Origin: Lewinellaceae bacterium
GTDB taxonomy: Bacteria; Bacteroidota; Bacteroidia; Chitinophagales; Saprospiraceae
Direction: 5' to 3'
Assembly: GCA_020636005.1 (NCBI GenBank)
Contig: JACJYR010000001.1
Coordinates: forward strand, 3,467,079-3,531,078
Length of the DNA stretch: 64,000 bases
The notes under the pieces were generated by a model. It made no database searches and was not told the DNA's origin. It saw nothing but the letters and a program-made list of their open reading frames with translations. The position numbers were made by a program, and so were the translations under genes. This document shows, piece by piece, positions 51,990 through 60,619 of the stretch. Each line of letters starts with the position of its first letter. The first letter of the stretch is position 1.

Positions 51990-52670
51990 CCCACCCATTT
52001 CCAGCGGTGTGGCCATTGAAAAACCAAAACTTATGTCCAAGACGCTGCCGCAGCCCTTTCTTTCAGTTAGTCCGTTTCTCTTCCTGCCTTGCAGCCCAGG
52101 CAGCCGCATCGTCCCCGCAACAGGAACAGTACCTCCATTTCATTGCATCACAGCCCCTGTTTTCTGCCAACCAGCAACCGACCCGATTTCGATGGCCACG
52201 AACCAGCTTGTCCCACCCGGTAACTTGCCAACCCCACAGCCAAGCCAGCGCCGCAGCCTTTTGAGGCAAACCCGCCGACCATCTCTACCGGCAGCGGTGC
52301 TGTCCCTGCAGCAGTAGCAGCGTCATCTCAGTACCTCCGGCGACGCTGCCACTGCTTTTTGCCAACCCAATCGACCCGCAAGAAATCCCGCCCATTAAAG
52401 CGGAGTGGAAAAAGGTCACCAACCACACTTGCCAAAGTGCCGCCGCAGCCTTTTTGGCCAACGCTGCAAACCCGAACCACACGGCAACGCCAGCACTCCC
52501 GCAGCAGGCGCAGCGCCATCGTTTCACTGCACCTTCGTTCCTTTTCACTTTGGCGCTGCCCCTGCTTTTCTGCCAAGCTTCTGCCTACACAACCGTTTTC
52601 CACGACCTGGTTATCCCGCCCGTTTGATAAATGCCTCCACAGCCCCCAACCACCCATTTCAATGGTGTGA
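51990..52670. repeat. three degenerate 200-bp tandem repeats
   Basis: Several landmarks recur with a period of about 190-210 bases. GCCGCAGCC with a T run is at 52047, 52248 and 52441. CCTGTTTTCTGCCAA-like boxes are at 52156, 52350 and 52561. CGCAACAGGAACAGTACCT-like boxes are at 52116, 52306 and 52500. CCCATTTC with GGTGTG-like boxes are at 51997, 52184, 52391 and 52654. No reading frame is kept through the units. It could be a decayed gene, a replication or transfer origin, or a structured RNA. It fills most of the 879-base gap between the ArdC-like gene and the ECF sigma gene. Confidence 0.6.
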
Positions 52671-52831
52671 AAAAAATCTCCAGCCTGACTTTTCTGGATT
52701 CACTGGATTTTGCAAAAAAAACAAATGGATATGGTGGCCGAAATAGGAAAGCATAAATGCGACAGTGATGGAAAATCTGCCACATGCTTAGCATCCTTCC
52801 ATTTATCTAATCAAATCTTGATTACTTACAA

Positions 52832-53512
52832 TTACCGGGCGGAACAAATCCTTCTCATCACGCTTTCCACCATCTTGTCACACCTGCTGTTGCCAAACTC
52901 TAAAACATTGGCATCAGATGAAATTTTATAGAGTTCTTCCTTGATTAGAAGTTTTGCCCGGTGCAGCCGGACTTTAACATTGCTTTCAGTGAGGTCGAGA
53001 CAAGCGGCTATTTCGGGGTTTTTCATGCCTTCTACCTCCCGGAGAACATAGACAATGCGGTATTTTTCAGGTAATTGACCGATTGCCTTTTCAAAAAGCA
53101 ATTTTCCTTCGTGATTAATCAATTTTTTTTCAGGATTCATCTTGTTGGTATCTGGCATATTAAAAACCTGGATTGAGCCTTCTTGATTTCCGTACAGATT
53201 AATGACCCGAAACCTCTTTTTTTGTCGAAGAAACTGCAACGATTCATTGATTCCAATCCTTATTAGCCAGGTTGAAAAGGTGGACCCGCCCTGGAATTGG
53301 TGGAGCTTTTCATAAGCTTTGATATAGGTGTCCTGCATGACATCTTCAACTTCATCATCACTAAGGTAGCTCCTGATGACCCGGTACAAGGTCTGGTTGT
53401 ACCGCTTCAGCAAGATTTCATAAAGTTCTTTTTCTCCATGCAGCACTTTATCCACTACTTGCTCATCCGTCAACTTGGCAGGTTTCAATTTGATGACTTT
53501 TAATGGTTCCAT
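52832..53512 (-). CDS. ECF-type RNA polymerase sigma factor
   Basis: A 226-residue sigma-70 family protein. Region 2 is LYEILLKRYNQTLYRVIRSYLSDDEVEDVMQDTYIKAYEKLHQF, with FSTWLIRIGINE. Region 4 is LPEKYRIVYVLREVEGMKNPEIAACLDLTESNVKVRLHRAK. It is divergent from the DoxX-like and oxidoreductase genes, which it may control. No anti-sigma factor is adjacent. It is the first gene outside the right end of the island. Confidence 0.92.
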   Translation of the reverse strand: MEPLKVIKLKPAKLTDEQVVDKVLHGEKELYEILLKRYNQTLYRVIRSYLSDDEVEDVMQDTYIKAYEKLHQFQGGSTFSTWLIRIGINESLQFLRQKKRFRVINLYGNQEGSIQVFNMPDTNKMNPEKKLINHEGKLLFEKAIGQLPEKYRIVYVLREVEGMKNPEIAACLDLTESNVKVRLHRAKLLIKEELYKISSDANVLEFGNSRCDKMVESVMRRICSAR

Positions 53513-53619
53513 TTTTATTGAATTTTTTGGTTAGATGCCAATATTTTCAAAAAGTTACAACTTTCTGTAACCAATTGAACCGTATTGTATCCAATGGTAA
53601 AATTTAAATAATCAACACA

Positions 53620-54060
53620 ATGGAAATTACAACAAAAGAAGCAAAAACCGCCCAACTGCAGCAATTGCTCAAAATCACTTTTGGCATCGTTCCTATCGCA
53701 GCCGGTGCCGACAAGTTCCTCAACCTGCTAACCCAATGGGACGAATACATTTCGCCCGGCCTTCAAAGCATGCTGCCTTTGGACGCTTCCACTTTTATGA
53801 TGGTGGTAGGTGTTGTTGAAATCATCGCAGGAATACTGGTTCTTACCAAAACCCGGCTGGGCGCCTACATCGTGTCCGCCTGGTTGGCATTGATTGCTTT
53901 GAGCCTGCTCTTTACCTGGCACCATGTGGATGTTGCAGTCCGAGACTTGGTGATGGCTGTCGCAGCCTTTACCTTGGCGAAACTGACAGAAATAAATGTT
54001 ACTCAACCTACAAACCGGAGATATGGGAAACTGGAAGTACAAAGTCAAAATCCTTCATAA
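53620..54060 (+). CDS. DoxX-like membrane protein
   Basis: A 146-residue protein with four predicted transmembrane helices (ITFGIVPIAAGADKFLNLL; STFMMVVGVVEIIAGILVLT; IVSAWLALIALSLLF; VRDLVMAVAAFTLAKL), the pattern of DoxX-like proteins. These are associated with redox or quinone-linked functions but are poorly defined. Its 3' end overlaps the start of the flavodoxin reductase gene by 38 bases, so the two are co-translated. Confidence 0.75.
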   Translation: MEITTKEAKTAQLQQLLKITFGIVPIAAGADKFLNLLTQWDEYISPGLQSMLPLDASTFMMVVGVVEIIAGILVLTKTRLGAYIVSAWLALIALSLLFTWHHVDVAVRDLVMAVAAFTLAKLTEINVTQPTNRRYGKLEVQSQNPS

Positions 54061-54697
54061 GGATTGGTTGACGCATGACGTAATTCGTCTTGAACTGGAA
54101 AGGCCCGGCGGTTTTGAATTCACCGCCGGGCAGGCCATCGAATTAACAATTGATTATAAAAAGTACCTGGGCGATGCCGCTCCCTTTACGCTGACGGGAC
54201 ATAATTCCGAATCATTTTTGGAGCTTATCCTGAAAGTATATTCCCAACACAATGGAATGACCCTGGGCTTGTCCAAGATGCACGAGGGGGAAAGGTTGTT
54301 GATTGGGGATGCCTGGGACTCTTTTCAATACAAAGGGCCGGGGACATTTATTGCAGGCGGCACGGGTGTCACGCCTTTCGTCGCCATACTCCGGGATTTG
54401 GAATCCAATGGAGGAATAAACAACCAAGCTTTGTTGTTTGCCAATAAAAGAGAAAAGGATATTTTTCTTTCGGAGGAGTTCGGGGAAATGGATGGATTGC
54501 GGTTCGTTAATATTCTGAGTGAAGAAAAATCGAATGGCCACTATTTCGGAAGGATTGGGAAAACCTTCCTCCAGGAGCAGATTTCAAATTATCAGCAAAT
54601 GTTCTACCTCTGTGGTCCGGGAAGTTTTTCATTGGACATCAAAAAGCACCTCATCGAATTGGGAGTAGATGAAAACAGGATTATCAATGAATATTGA
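54023..54697 (+). CDS. ferredoxin/flavodoxin-NADP reductase-like protein
   Basis: A 224-residue FAD/NAD(P)-binding oxidoreductase. The start at 54023 (MGNWKYKVKI) is preferred to 53996. The FAD barrel has the motif GQAIELTIDYKKYLGDAAPFTLTG, in which the usual RxYS is changed to APFTLT. The NAD(P) domain begins IAGGTGVTPFVAIL and ends with YLCGPGSFSLDIKKHL. It probably transfers electrons between NAD(P)H and a small carrier. It overlaps the DoxX-like gene and precedes a thioredoxin-like gene. Confidence 0.88.
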   Translation: MGNWKYKVKILHKDWLTHDVIRLELERPGGFEFTAGQAIELTIDYKKYLGDAAPFTLTGHNSESFLELILKVYSQHNGMTLGLSKMHEGERLLIGDAWDSFQYKGPGTFIAGGTGVTPFVAILRDLESNGGINNQALLFANKREKDIFLSEEFGEMDGLRFVNILSEEKSNGHYFGRIGKTFLQEQISNYQQMFYLCGPGSFSLDIKKHLIELGVDENRIINEY

Positions 54698-54742
54698 ATG
54701 GTTAAAGAAGGAATAAAGAGTTTTTTAGTTAGGAATCCTTAC

Positions 54743-54750
54743 TATATTTG
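54743..54750 (+). promoter_or_regulatory. -7 promoter box
   Basis: TATATTTG matches the Bacteroidota -7 consensus TAnnTTTG exactly, 36 bases before the thioredoxin-like gene. TTAGTTAG about 20 bases upstream is a weak -33 candidate. Confidence 0.5.
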
Positions 54751-54786
54751 TCCTGCAATTTTGCATCAACTAAAAACTCTTTCAAA

Positions 54787-55020
54787 ATGAGTAAATCAGT
54801 CTTTTACCACGCCGGCTGTCCAGTTTGCGTTAGTGCGGAGCACGACATCATCAACCTCGTAGGTACAGAAAATGTAGAGGTAGTCCACCTCGGAGAAAAC
54901 AAATCAAAAATTGCTGCCGCTGAAAATGTGGGCGTCAAATCAGTTCCAGCATTGGTCACCCCAAATGGAAATGTTTTGCACATCAACTTCGGGGCTTCAA
55001 TTGAAGACGTAAAAGGTTAA
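54787..55020 (+). CDS. thioredoxin/glutaredoxin-like protein with CPVC
   Basis: A 77-residue thioredoxin-fold protein. The redox motif is CPVC at residues 11-14 (YHAGCPVCVSAE) and the cis-proline loop is SVPALVTPNG. At 77 residues it is the minimal glutaredoxin size. It probably exchanges disulphides with the upstream reductase system. The start at 54787 is placed after a good -7 box (54743-54750). Confidence 0.85.
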   Translation: MSKSVFYHAGCPVCVSAEHDIINLVGTENVEVVHLGENKSKIAAAENVGVKSVPALVTPNGNVLHINFGASIEDVKG

Positions 55021-55095
55021 TTTTCCTGCTAGCAGTCAAGTGTATATTCATTTCACTTGGCTGCTTTTTCTTTTAACAACAAAAAATAAGACTTC

Positions 55096-55365
55096 ATGGA
55101 AAATAAGGTAAACGTCTGGGACACCTACGTAACCAAAAAAGATGGCACCATCATGCACTTCGACATTCTTGCATCGGTGGAAATTACAGACACGGCTACC
55201 ATTTACGATTACGGTAAAGAATACCTGAAAACAAAAGGGCAGGAAGGGCAGCCCCTGACTTCCAGGCAATGCAGGTTTTGTCATGCCGAAAAACTCCGCC
55301 CGGAGTGGGAAGCTGAAATTACGGACAAAAGCTACTTTATTATTGAAATGGAAGGCTGCGACTAA
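55096..55365 (+). CDS. DUF2024 family protein
   Basis: An 89-residue protein matching DUF2024: VWDTYVTKKDGTIMHFDIL at the start, YGKEYLKTKGQEGQPLTSRQCRFCHAE in the middle and YFIIEMEGCD at the end. The cysteine pair CRFC plus His suggests a metal or redox site. Function is unknown. It is often found near thioredoxin- and stress-related genes in Bacteroidota, as here. Confidence 0.85.
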   Translation: MENKVNVWDTYVTKKDGTIMHFDILASVEITDTATIYDYGKEYLKTKGQEGQPLTSRQCRFCHAEKLRPEWEAEITDKSYFIIEMEGCD

Positions 55366-55437
55366 AATATTGCCCTCTTTGATTAGGGTGACTAACTTTA
55401 CAGGCAATTACAATGTATTAATCAATCCTTCTAATTT

Positions 55438-56103
55438 ATGAAATGGGCTTATAGCATTCAGCAAAAATTTAAAGCGGCGGTGTTGCTCGCCATCGTTTGT
55501 GTCATTATCCTCATCACCAACCTTTTGGGCCGGTATCACATGAACGAACTCAGCGACTCTTTTTCCTCTGTATATAAAGACCGCCTGGTCGCTGAGAGAT
55601 ATATATTTATGCTTTCTGACCACTTGTATCAAAAGAAATTGGCATTTGACAACCGCTCCGAACTAACCGATTCCGACTTCCGCTCGGGAATAGATTCACA
55701 TAATGAGGCTATAAGCGGGTTGCTGTTATTCTATGAAAAGACCTTTCTTACAGAAGAGGAAGCTGCTTACCTTCAGGATTTCAAGGCTAATGTTACCGCT
55801 TTACGAGACCTTGAGCTTCAATACTTGCAATCTCCCGATGGTGAAGCAAAACAAACCGCTACCCGAACCCTGTTCAATGAACGCTTTACCTTAGCTTCGG
55901 CTAATCTTCGTCAGCTTTCCCAAATACAGGTCGTGGAGGGCAAAATGCTCAATGACCAGTCTCAGTGTATCTTTTATGGTTCTTCCTTGCTCACCAATTT
56001 TGAAATGGTCATACTCTTTTGCATAGCCATTATCTTGCAGGTAATCGTAGCAGCCAGCCAACCAGCCATATCACGAACGTGGCAGCAAGGCAATTTGAAT
56101 TAA
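55438..56103 (+). CDS. four-helix-bundle (MCP-type) membrane sensor domain protein
   Basis: A 221-residue protein with an N-terminal transmembrane helix (AAVLLAIVCVIILITNLLG), a 4HB_MCP-like periplasmic helical bundle (DRLVAERYIFMLSDHLYQKKLAF; QTATRTLFNERFTLASANLRQLSQIQVVEGK) and a second transmembrane helix near the C-terminus (FEMVILFCIAIILQVIVAA). It has no HAMP, kinase or methyl-accepting domain, so any signal must pass to another protein. It lies upstream of a MarR gene on the same strand. Confidence 0.72.
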   Translation: MKWAYSIQQKFKAAVLLAIVCVIILITNLLGRYHMNELSDSFSSVYKDRLVAERYIFMLSDHLYQKKLAFDNRSELTDSDFRSGIDSHNEAISGLLLFYEKTFLTEEEAAYLQDFKANVTALRDLELQYLQSPDGEAKQTATRTLFNERFTLASANLRQLSQIQVVEGKMLNDQSQCIFYGSSLLTNFEMVILFCIAIILQVIVAASQPAISRTWQQGNLN

Positions 56104-56141
56104 ATCATTAGAGCTTATTTGTTTACAATAAAAATACTAAA

Positions 56142-56753
56142 ATGAGCAAAAGCCCATTTGACCCGGTAAGGCAAAACGTCAACCTCTCTGCAAAAATCAC
56201 TTCCGGCTTGGAGAGAATTGCAAGTGTATTCAGGGTATTGTTATGGGAACACGCAAAAACAATCGGTCTGAGTCCTATTCAGATTCAGTTGATGATATTC
56301 GTTTCTTACCATGACGATGGTTTGTGCAATGTCAGTCATTTGGCTAAGGAATTCAACCTGACCAAACCCACTATTAGTGATGCGCTGAAAGTCCTAATGG
56401 AAAAAGGTTTGATAAAAAAAGTCCATTCTGAGGTGGATAAAAGGGCATTTACGGTAGCATTGACCACAGAGGGCAGGGCGGTGGTAGAAGAAACAGCGAT
56501 TTTTGCCAGCCCTGTTGAAGCCTCCATCAATAATTTGGGCAAGGCGGAAAAGGAGCAATTGTTTATCACCCTAAAAGAATTGATATTCCGGCTCAACAGC
56601 TTGGGTATTATTTCCGTACAGAGAACCTGTTTCGGATGTCATTACTATGAAAAAAAAGCGGATGGCCATTACTGCCGGTTTATTGATAAAAGGCTGCTGG
56701 ATGCAGAATTGAGACTTGACTGTCCGGATTATATTGAAAAATCAATGGCTTGA
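56142..56753 (+). CDS. MarR-family regulator with C-terminal cysteine cluster
   Basis: A 203-residue protein. The MarR winged HTH covers roughly residues 30-110 (CNVSHLAKEFNLTKPTISDALKVLMEKGLIKK, then EVDKRAFTVALTTEGRAVVEE). The C-terminal 40 residues carry four cysteines (RTCFGCHYYEKKADGHYCRF, then LDCPDY), suggesting metal or Fe-S binding and thus redox sensing. It lies 38 bases downstream of the 4HB sensor gene and 46 upstream of the YggS gene. Confidence 0.87.
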   Translation: MSKSPFDPVRQNVNLSAKITSGLERIASVFRVLLWEHAKTIGLSPIQIQLMIFVSYHDDGLCNVSHLAKEFNLTKPTISDALKVLMEKGLIKKVHSEVDKRAFTVALTTEGRAVVEETAIFASPVEASINNLGKAEKEQLFITLKELIFRLNSLGIISVQRTCFGCHYYEKKADGHYCRFIDKRLLDAELRLDCPDYIEKSMA

Positions 56754-56799
56754 CTTACTGGTTTCATCATTAGAGTTTTCCAGCAGAGAATGACAATTT

Positions 56800-57522
56800 A
56801 TGACAATAGAGCAAAATATTGATACCATCAGGCAACGGATACAAAAAGCCTGTAAACTTTCAGGACGGGCAACCAATGAAGTCAGGCTTTTGTTGGCAAC
56901 AAAAACGGTAAACACAGAAAGAATTAAAGCGGCATTTCGATGCGGAGAAACCCTCATTGGGGAAAATAAGGTTCAGGAGGTAAAAATGAAACATGAGGCA
57001 CTAAATGAATTTCCACACGAACAACACTTTATTGGACATTTACAGACCAACAAGGTTAAGGAAATCCTGAAATATGACATTCAATGTATTCAATCGCTCG
57101 ACCGATTGAGTTTGGCAGAAAAATTACACCATTGTTTGGCTTTAAATAATAAAAAAATAGACGTTTTAATTCAGGTCAACACTTCCGAAGAGGAAAGTAA
57201 ATTTGGAATTAAACCTGATGAAGCAGTCTATTTTACAAAAGAGGTAGCGAAATTAAATAGCCTTCAAATCAAAGGTTTGATGACCATAGGGCTATTCAGT
57301 TCTGATGCGGATAAAGTCCGTGCGTGTTTTATGCGATTAAAGGAAGTACGACAAGAAATCATTGAGGCGAATATTTCTAATATTCAAATGCGAGAACTAT
57401 CAATGGGGATGAGCGGCGATTTAGAAATTGCGATAGAAGAAGGTGCTACAATAATCAGGGTAGGTACAGCAATCTTTGGCAAAAGACGATACCCTGATAG
57501 TTATTATTGGAATGAGAATTAA
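56800..57522 (+). CDS. PLP-binding homeostasis protein YggS/YBL036C family
   Basis: A 240-residue TIM-barrel PLP-binding protein. The lysine that binds PLP is in LLLATKTVNTERI, followed by GENKVQEV, FIGHLQTNKVK, QVNTSEEESKFGI, LSMGMSGDLEIAIEEGATIIRVGTAIFG. The usual AVSK is replaced by ATKT, still with Lys. Members keep the balance of vitamin B6 forms and amino acids. The length is normal. Confidence 0.92.
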   Translation: MTIEQNIDTIRQRIQKACKLSGRATNEVRLLLATKTVNTERIKAAFRCGETLIGENKVQEVKMKHEALNEFPHEQHFIGHLQTNKVKEILKYDIQCIQSLDRLSLAEKLHHCLALNNKKIDVLIQVNTSEEESKFGIKPDEAVYFTKEVAKLNSLQIKGLMTIGLFSSDADKVRACFMRLKEVRQEIIEANISNIQMRELSMGMSGDLEIAIEEGATIIRVGTAIFGKRRYPDSYYWNEN

Positions 57523-57537
57523 AAACTACTCGCCAAC

Positions 57538-57897
57538 TCACGATAACAGCTTAAAAAGAAGAGCAATCAACGGAACAGCCACATGAAAGAATACCGTAAC
57601 CAAGTAAAAAGTAATCTTGGTCTTTGAGGACTGTTCGGCAATGGTCAGGATGATATTTGTAAAAAACAAAAGAATGCTGATACCAATGAATGCAATAAAA
57701 CCCGAAAAATAGGACATGGCAAAAATGCTAATAGGCATCACTGCTGCTGGGAGCGACATCAGGGGTATCAAATACCAGAGTACGGTTTGCTTTTCTTGCT
57801 GCCTGCAAAAATTATCATACTGTTCGAGGAGCGTTTTTTTCCTTCGAACTTCCGGCCGTCTTATTTCCAAAGCGTATTCTTTAATAGGTTTGACCAT
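57538..57897 (-). CDS. small membrane protein, unknown
   Basis: A 119-residue protein with three predicted transmembrane helices (YLIPLMSLPAAVMPISIFAMSYF; FIAFIGISILLFFTNIILTI; ITFYLVTVFFHVAVPLIALLF). The cytoplasmic N-terminus is charged. It is divergent from the Crp/Fnr gene and convergent with yggS. No function is inferred. Confidence 0.65.
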   Translation of the reverse strand: MVKPIKEYALEIRRPEVRRKKTLLEQYDNFCRQQEKQTVLWYLIPLMSLPAAVMPISIFAMSYFSGFIAFIGISILLFFTNIILTIAEQSSKTKITFYLVTVFFHVAVPLIALLFKLLS

Positions 57898-57975
57898 GAT
57901 TGATTTTTTTTTTGATTGGGCAAAGCTATGGCTGGTACCCGGCGAGGGTTTATGACCTAAATCATAAAGCGGAAA

Positions 57976-58563
57976 ATGATAGATGAAAAAATTTTGAGAA
58001 AATTCGGAGCGGTAGAAAAGCGGCTCGAAAAAGGGGAAATTCTCTTCCTCGAAGGGAATGAAGCCTTTTTTTATTACCAGATTTTAAGCGGGGTCATCAA
58101 AATGAACAATTACAATGAAAATGGAAGGGAGATGATACAAGGGCTATTCACAAAAGGCCAAAGCTTTGGCGAACCTGCGTTATTGGGCAACTTCCCGTTT
58201 CCTGCCAATGCCGAAGCGGTGGAAAAAGCGCATCTGATTTGCCTGGAAAAAAGCCTGTTTTTTGAAATGCTAAAAAAATGCCCTGAAATCAGCATTCAAC
58301 TTCTGGAGGTTATTTCTAAGCGCCTGCAATTCAAGGCCATGATAGCAAAAGAAATCAGCGGGTACGAAGCTGAACACAGGATTCTCACTTTGCTGCGTTA
58401 CCTAAAAAAGAATTCAAAACAGGAAAAAGAATTTTGTGTCAACATGACACGGCAAACCATCGCCAGTTTGATTGGATTAAGGGTGGAAACTGTCATCAGG
58501 TCGGTAAACGAGCTTAAACAAAAAGGGAGTTTGAAGATTAAAGGCAGGAAGATTTACATATAA
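57976..58563 (+). CDS. Crp/Fnr-family transcription regulator
   Basis: A 195-residue regulator with an N-terminal cyclic-nucleotide-binding-like barrel (LEKGEILFLEGNEAFFYYQILSGVIKMNNYNENGREMIQGLFTKGQSFGEPALL) and a C-terminal winged HTH (NMTRQTIASLIGLRVETVIRSVNELKQKGSLKIKGRKIYI). It lacks the N-terminal cysteines of Fe-S Fnr and may sense another ligand. Given the nearby NO- and oxygen-related genes, a role in respiratory stress control is plausible. Confidence 0.88.
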   Translation: MIDEKILRKFGAVEKRLEKGEILFLEGNEAFFYYQILSGVIKMNNYNENGREMIQGLFTKGQSFGEPALLGNFPFPANAEAVEKAHLICLEKSLFFEMLKKCPEISIQLLEVISKRLQFKAMIAKEISGYEAEHRILTLLRYLKKNSKQEKEFCVNMTRQTIASLIGLRVETVIRSVNELKQKGSLKIKGRKIYI

Positions 58564-58607
58564 ATTCAGAGAAAATGGCTGGTTATTCAGATTATCATCG
58601 TCTTATT

Positions 58608-59462
58608 TTATCTTAAATAAAAACTGAGGTAAACGAGAAGGCCTTGCAGCAGTATGCTACCATCCAAAATTCCATAATGGTAAAATGGCAAATCTTTCAG
58701 TTTCTTATGATTTAGAAAAACGAAAGTAGAAAGGGTAGAAACCGCAAGTGCTGGTAACAAGAAGGCCATGCCCTGCGAGTAATGCATCAGGCAAAGGGCG
58801 AAAAACAAGGCCAGCGATGCATTGGCCCATGCAAGCGACTTATTTTCCCCCAACAAAACAGGAATGGTTTTTAATCCGGCAAGCCGGTCTGCCTTCATGT
58901 CCCGAATGTCGAAAGGAATAGTTATGGCAAAAACGAAAAGGCATCTTTCGAGAAACATTAACCCAATATGTGTCCCATCATAGACATTTCCCGATTGAAT
59001 CACCGGCAAGAAAATGGTAGCCGCCGACCAGGCAAAGGCAATCAGAAATGTTTTCAGCAACGGGATTTGCCTGAGCTTGAAAATATTTCTTTTGTTCCCG
59101 GAAACCGGTAAAGAGTAAAGGATTGTGACCAACGCAATAGGTGCCAAAGTCAACAGGACTTCTTTTTTGGCAAAAAATATGGCCGCTAAAAACCCCGCCA
59201 ACGAAACGCCAGTTAACGACCAGAACATAGCCGGGTGCCGCTTCACCCAAACGTGCCGCTCGTGGTTCAGCCCTTTCCGGTTTGCGACAAAAAGCATTAC
59301 CCTGTAAATGTTGTACTCCAAAAGCGTGGCAAAAAAAATAATGAAAATGTAAGGGTGCAACAGTGGCTCCATTCCCAACAGCACCTGCGACTCAAGCGTG
59401 AAGAATGCCGCCGCCAAGGAAATGTAAATGTTCGAGTTGATTAGAAAACGGAGGAGCTTCAA
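58608..59462 (-). CDS. UbiA-superfamily prenyltransferase-like membrane protein
   Basis: A 284-residue protein with eight or nine predicted transmembrane helices. The second aspartate motif of UbiA enzymes is recognisable (IPFDIRDMKADRLAGLKTIPVLLG). The first motif (normally NxxxDxxxD) is replaced by EYNIYRVMLF, so catalytic ability is uncertain. No ATG is found at the natural N-terminus. Translation appears to start at TTG (59460-59462). It is convergent with the Crp/Fnr gene. Confidence 0.75.
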   Translation of the reverse strand: MKLLRFLINSNIYISLAAAFFTLESQVLLGMEPLLHPYIFIIFFATLLEYNIYRVMLFVANRKGLNHERHVWVKRHPAMFWSLTGVSLAGFLAAIFFAKKEVLLTLAPIALVTILYSLPVSGNKRNIFKLRQIPLLKTFLIAFAWSAATIFLPVIQSGNVYDGTHIGLMFLERCLFVFAITIPFDIRDMKADRLAGLKTIPVLLGENKSLAWANASLALFFALCLMHYSQGMAFLLPALAVSTLSTFVFLNHKKLKDLPFYHYGILDGSILLQGLLVYLSFYLR

Positions 59463-59684
59463 GACATTTTAATTTAGCCGAATTCAATGGGTAAAGATAG
59501 TCGGAGAAAAGCGCTTACAAATTTATTTAAGTATGAAAACTTGGACTAAGCAACACTGAAAACTTACAATTTCAATTGCATCCTCAGAGTCCAAATCGCC
59601 GCCGTTCTTGACAAAACTGCTACCCCATTGGAGTCTGGTCGAAGAAAAAAGCATTCATGAAATTTTTTGACAAAAAAAATGATG

Positions 59685-59719
59685 CCGGATAAACTTGTCC
59701 GGTATCTAAAATACCTTTA
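59685..59719 (+). promoter_or_regulatory. candidate Rrf2 operator and -7 box
   Basis: CCGGATAAACTTGTCCGG (59685-59702) is palindromic and shares 14 of 16 core positions with the site at 60197. TACCTTTA at 59712 is a near-consensus -7 box, so a protein bound to the palindrome would block the promoter of the Rrf2 gene at 59744. Confidence 0.6.
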
Positions 59720-59743
59720 GATTTGTCTTTTTAAAATTATTAC

Positions 59744-60178
59744 ATGTTTTCCAAAGCCTGCGAATACGGTATCCGTGCAGCGGCCCACATAGCCCTTCAG
59801 TCAGAGAAGGGCTTTCGTGTGGGGTTAAGGGACATTGCGATTGCCATTGATTCCCCGGAAGCTTTTACTGCCAAAATCTTGCAGCAGTTGAGCAGGAACG
59901 ACCTGATACAATCTTCCAAAGGGCCGCAGGGTGGGTTCGAGATGACCCCGCACCAGTTAAAGACTGTGATGCTGAGCGACGTGGTGAGCACCATAGACGG
60001 CAACTCAGTTTATACAAGTTGCGGATTGGGTTTAAGAAACTGCAATGCTAAAAGGCCATGCCCATTGCACAATGAATTTTTGGAAATCAGGGAAAAGTTG
60101 AGAATTATGTTGGAAACGACTACGGTTAGGCAACTGGCTGAGGCGCTGAAAGCAGGGGAAGCTATTTTGAAGCGATAG
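59744..60178 (+). CDS. Rrf2-family regulator (NsrR/IscR-like)
   Basis: A 144-residue Rrf2 regulator. The winged HTH (ACEYGIRAAAHIAL; LRDIAIAIDSPEAFTAKILQQLSRNDLIQSSKGPQGGFEM) is followed by the three-cysteine Fe-S ligand region (YTSCGLGLRNCNAKRPCPLHNEF). Such proteins sense nitric oxide, iron or oxygen through a cluster. It is followed by haemoglobin and Ric genes, so an NO-sensing role as in NsrR is the likeliest. Matching palindromes precede it and the next gene. Confidence 0.9.
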   Translation: MFSKACEYGIRAAAHIALQSEKGFRVGLRDIAIAIDSPEAFTAKILQQLSRNDLIQSSKGPQGGFEMTPHQLKTVMLSDVVSTIDGNSVYTSCGLGLRNCNAKRPCPLHNEFLEIREKLRIMLETTTVRQLAEALKAGEAILKR

Positions 60179-60196
60179 TTTTTTTAAAAATAAAAA

Positions 60197-60212
60197 GGAC
60201 AAAATTGTCCGG
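60197..60212 (+). promoter_or_regulatory. candidate Rrf2 operator upstream of haemoglobin gene
   Basis: GGACAAAATTGTCCGG contains the palindrome GGACAA AA TTGTCC and matches the site at 59687-59702 at 14 of 16 positions. It lies 17 bases before the haemoglobin start codon, where it could block transcription or translation. Confidence 0.6.
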
Positions 60213-60229
60213 CACTCAAGGATAGAGCA

Positions 60230-60619
60230 ATGAAAAACGACATTTTAACAGCCGCAGAAGTAAAACGAATGGTGGATGAATTCTACGGAAAAGTGCGCAA
60301 GGATACTTTGCTCGGTGGCATTTTCAATGGGGCAATCCAAGACCGGTGGCCGGAACATTTGGCTAAAATGTGCCGCTTTTGGCAGGCAGTGCTTTTTCAG
60401 GAGCAGGGGTATCACGGCAACCCCTTTGCCCCTCATGCCCAGCTTCCCATCGGCAAGGAACACTTCGACCGTTGGTTGCTGCTGTTCTATGAAACCCTCG
60501 ACGAAAATTTCCAGGGAGAAAAAACGGAAGAAGCAAGGTGGCGGGCGGAAAAAATGGCCGAAATGTTCCATTCCAAAATCGAATTTTATAAAAACAGTTC
60601 ATCGAGACCACTGATATGA
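60230..60619 (+). CDS. group III truncated haemoglobin
   Basis: A 129-residue group 3 truncated haemoglobin. Typical positions are VKRMVDEFYGKVRKDTLLGGIF, LAKMCRFWQAVLF, HAQLPIGKEHFDRWLLLFYETLDENF and RAEKMAEMFHSKI. The histidine in KEHFDRW is the proximal haem ligand. These proteins are linked to NO detoxification or haem-redox functions. Its stop overlaps the next start by four bases (ATGA). Confidence 0.92.
   Translation: MKNDILTAAEVKRMVDEFYGKVRKDTLLGGIFNGAIQDRWPEHLAKMCRFWQAVLFQEQGYHGNPFAPHAQLPIGKEHFDRWLLLFYETLDENFQGEKTEEARWRAEKMAEMFHSKIEFYKNSSSRPLI

Larger units (their letters stand above)
15890..52800. mobile_element. integrated genomic island carrying defence systems
   Basis: The segment from just after mnmE to just before the ECF sigma gene has the make-up of an integrated element: excisionase-like HTH proteins and a tyrosine recombinase at the left end, RteC-like and BT4734/DUF3987 proteins typical of Bacteroidota mobile elements, then defence cargo and an ArdC-like protein at the right. 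No relaxase, coupling protein or mating-pair genes are present. Precise attachment sites were not found, so both limits are approximate. Base composition changes several times inside, indicating mosaic origin. Confidence 0.6.

Noticed and set aside
51895..52670. Open frames across the degenerate repeats
   Set aside because: None continues through the repeat units and the products are low-complexity. The DNA-level repeats explain the openness.
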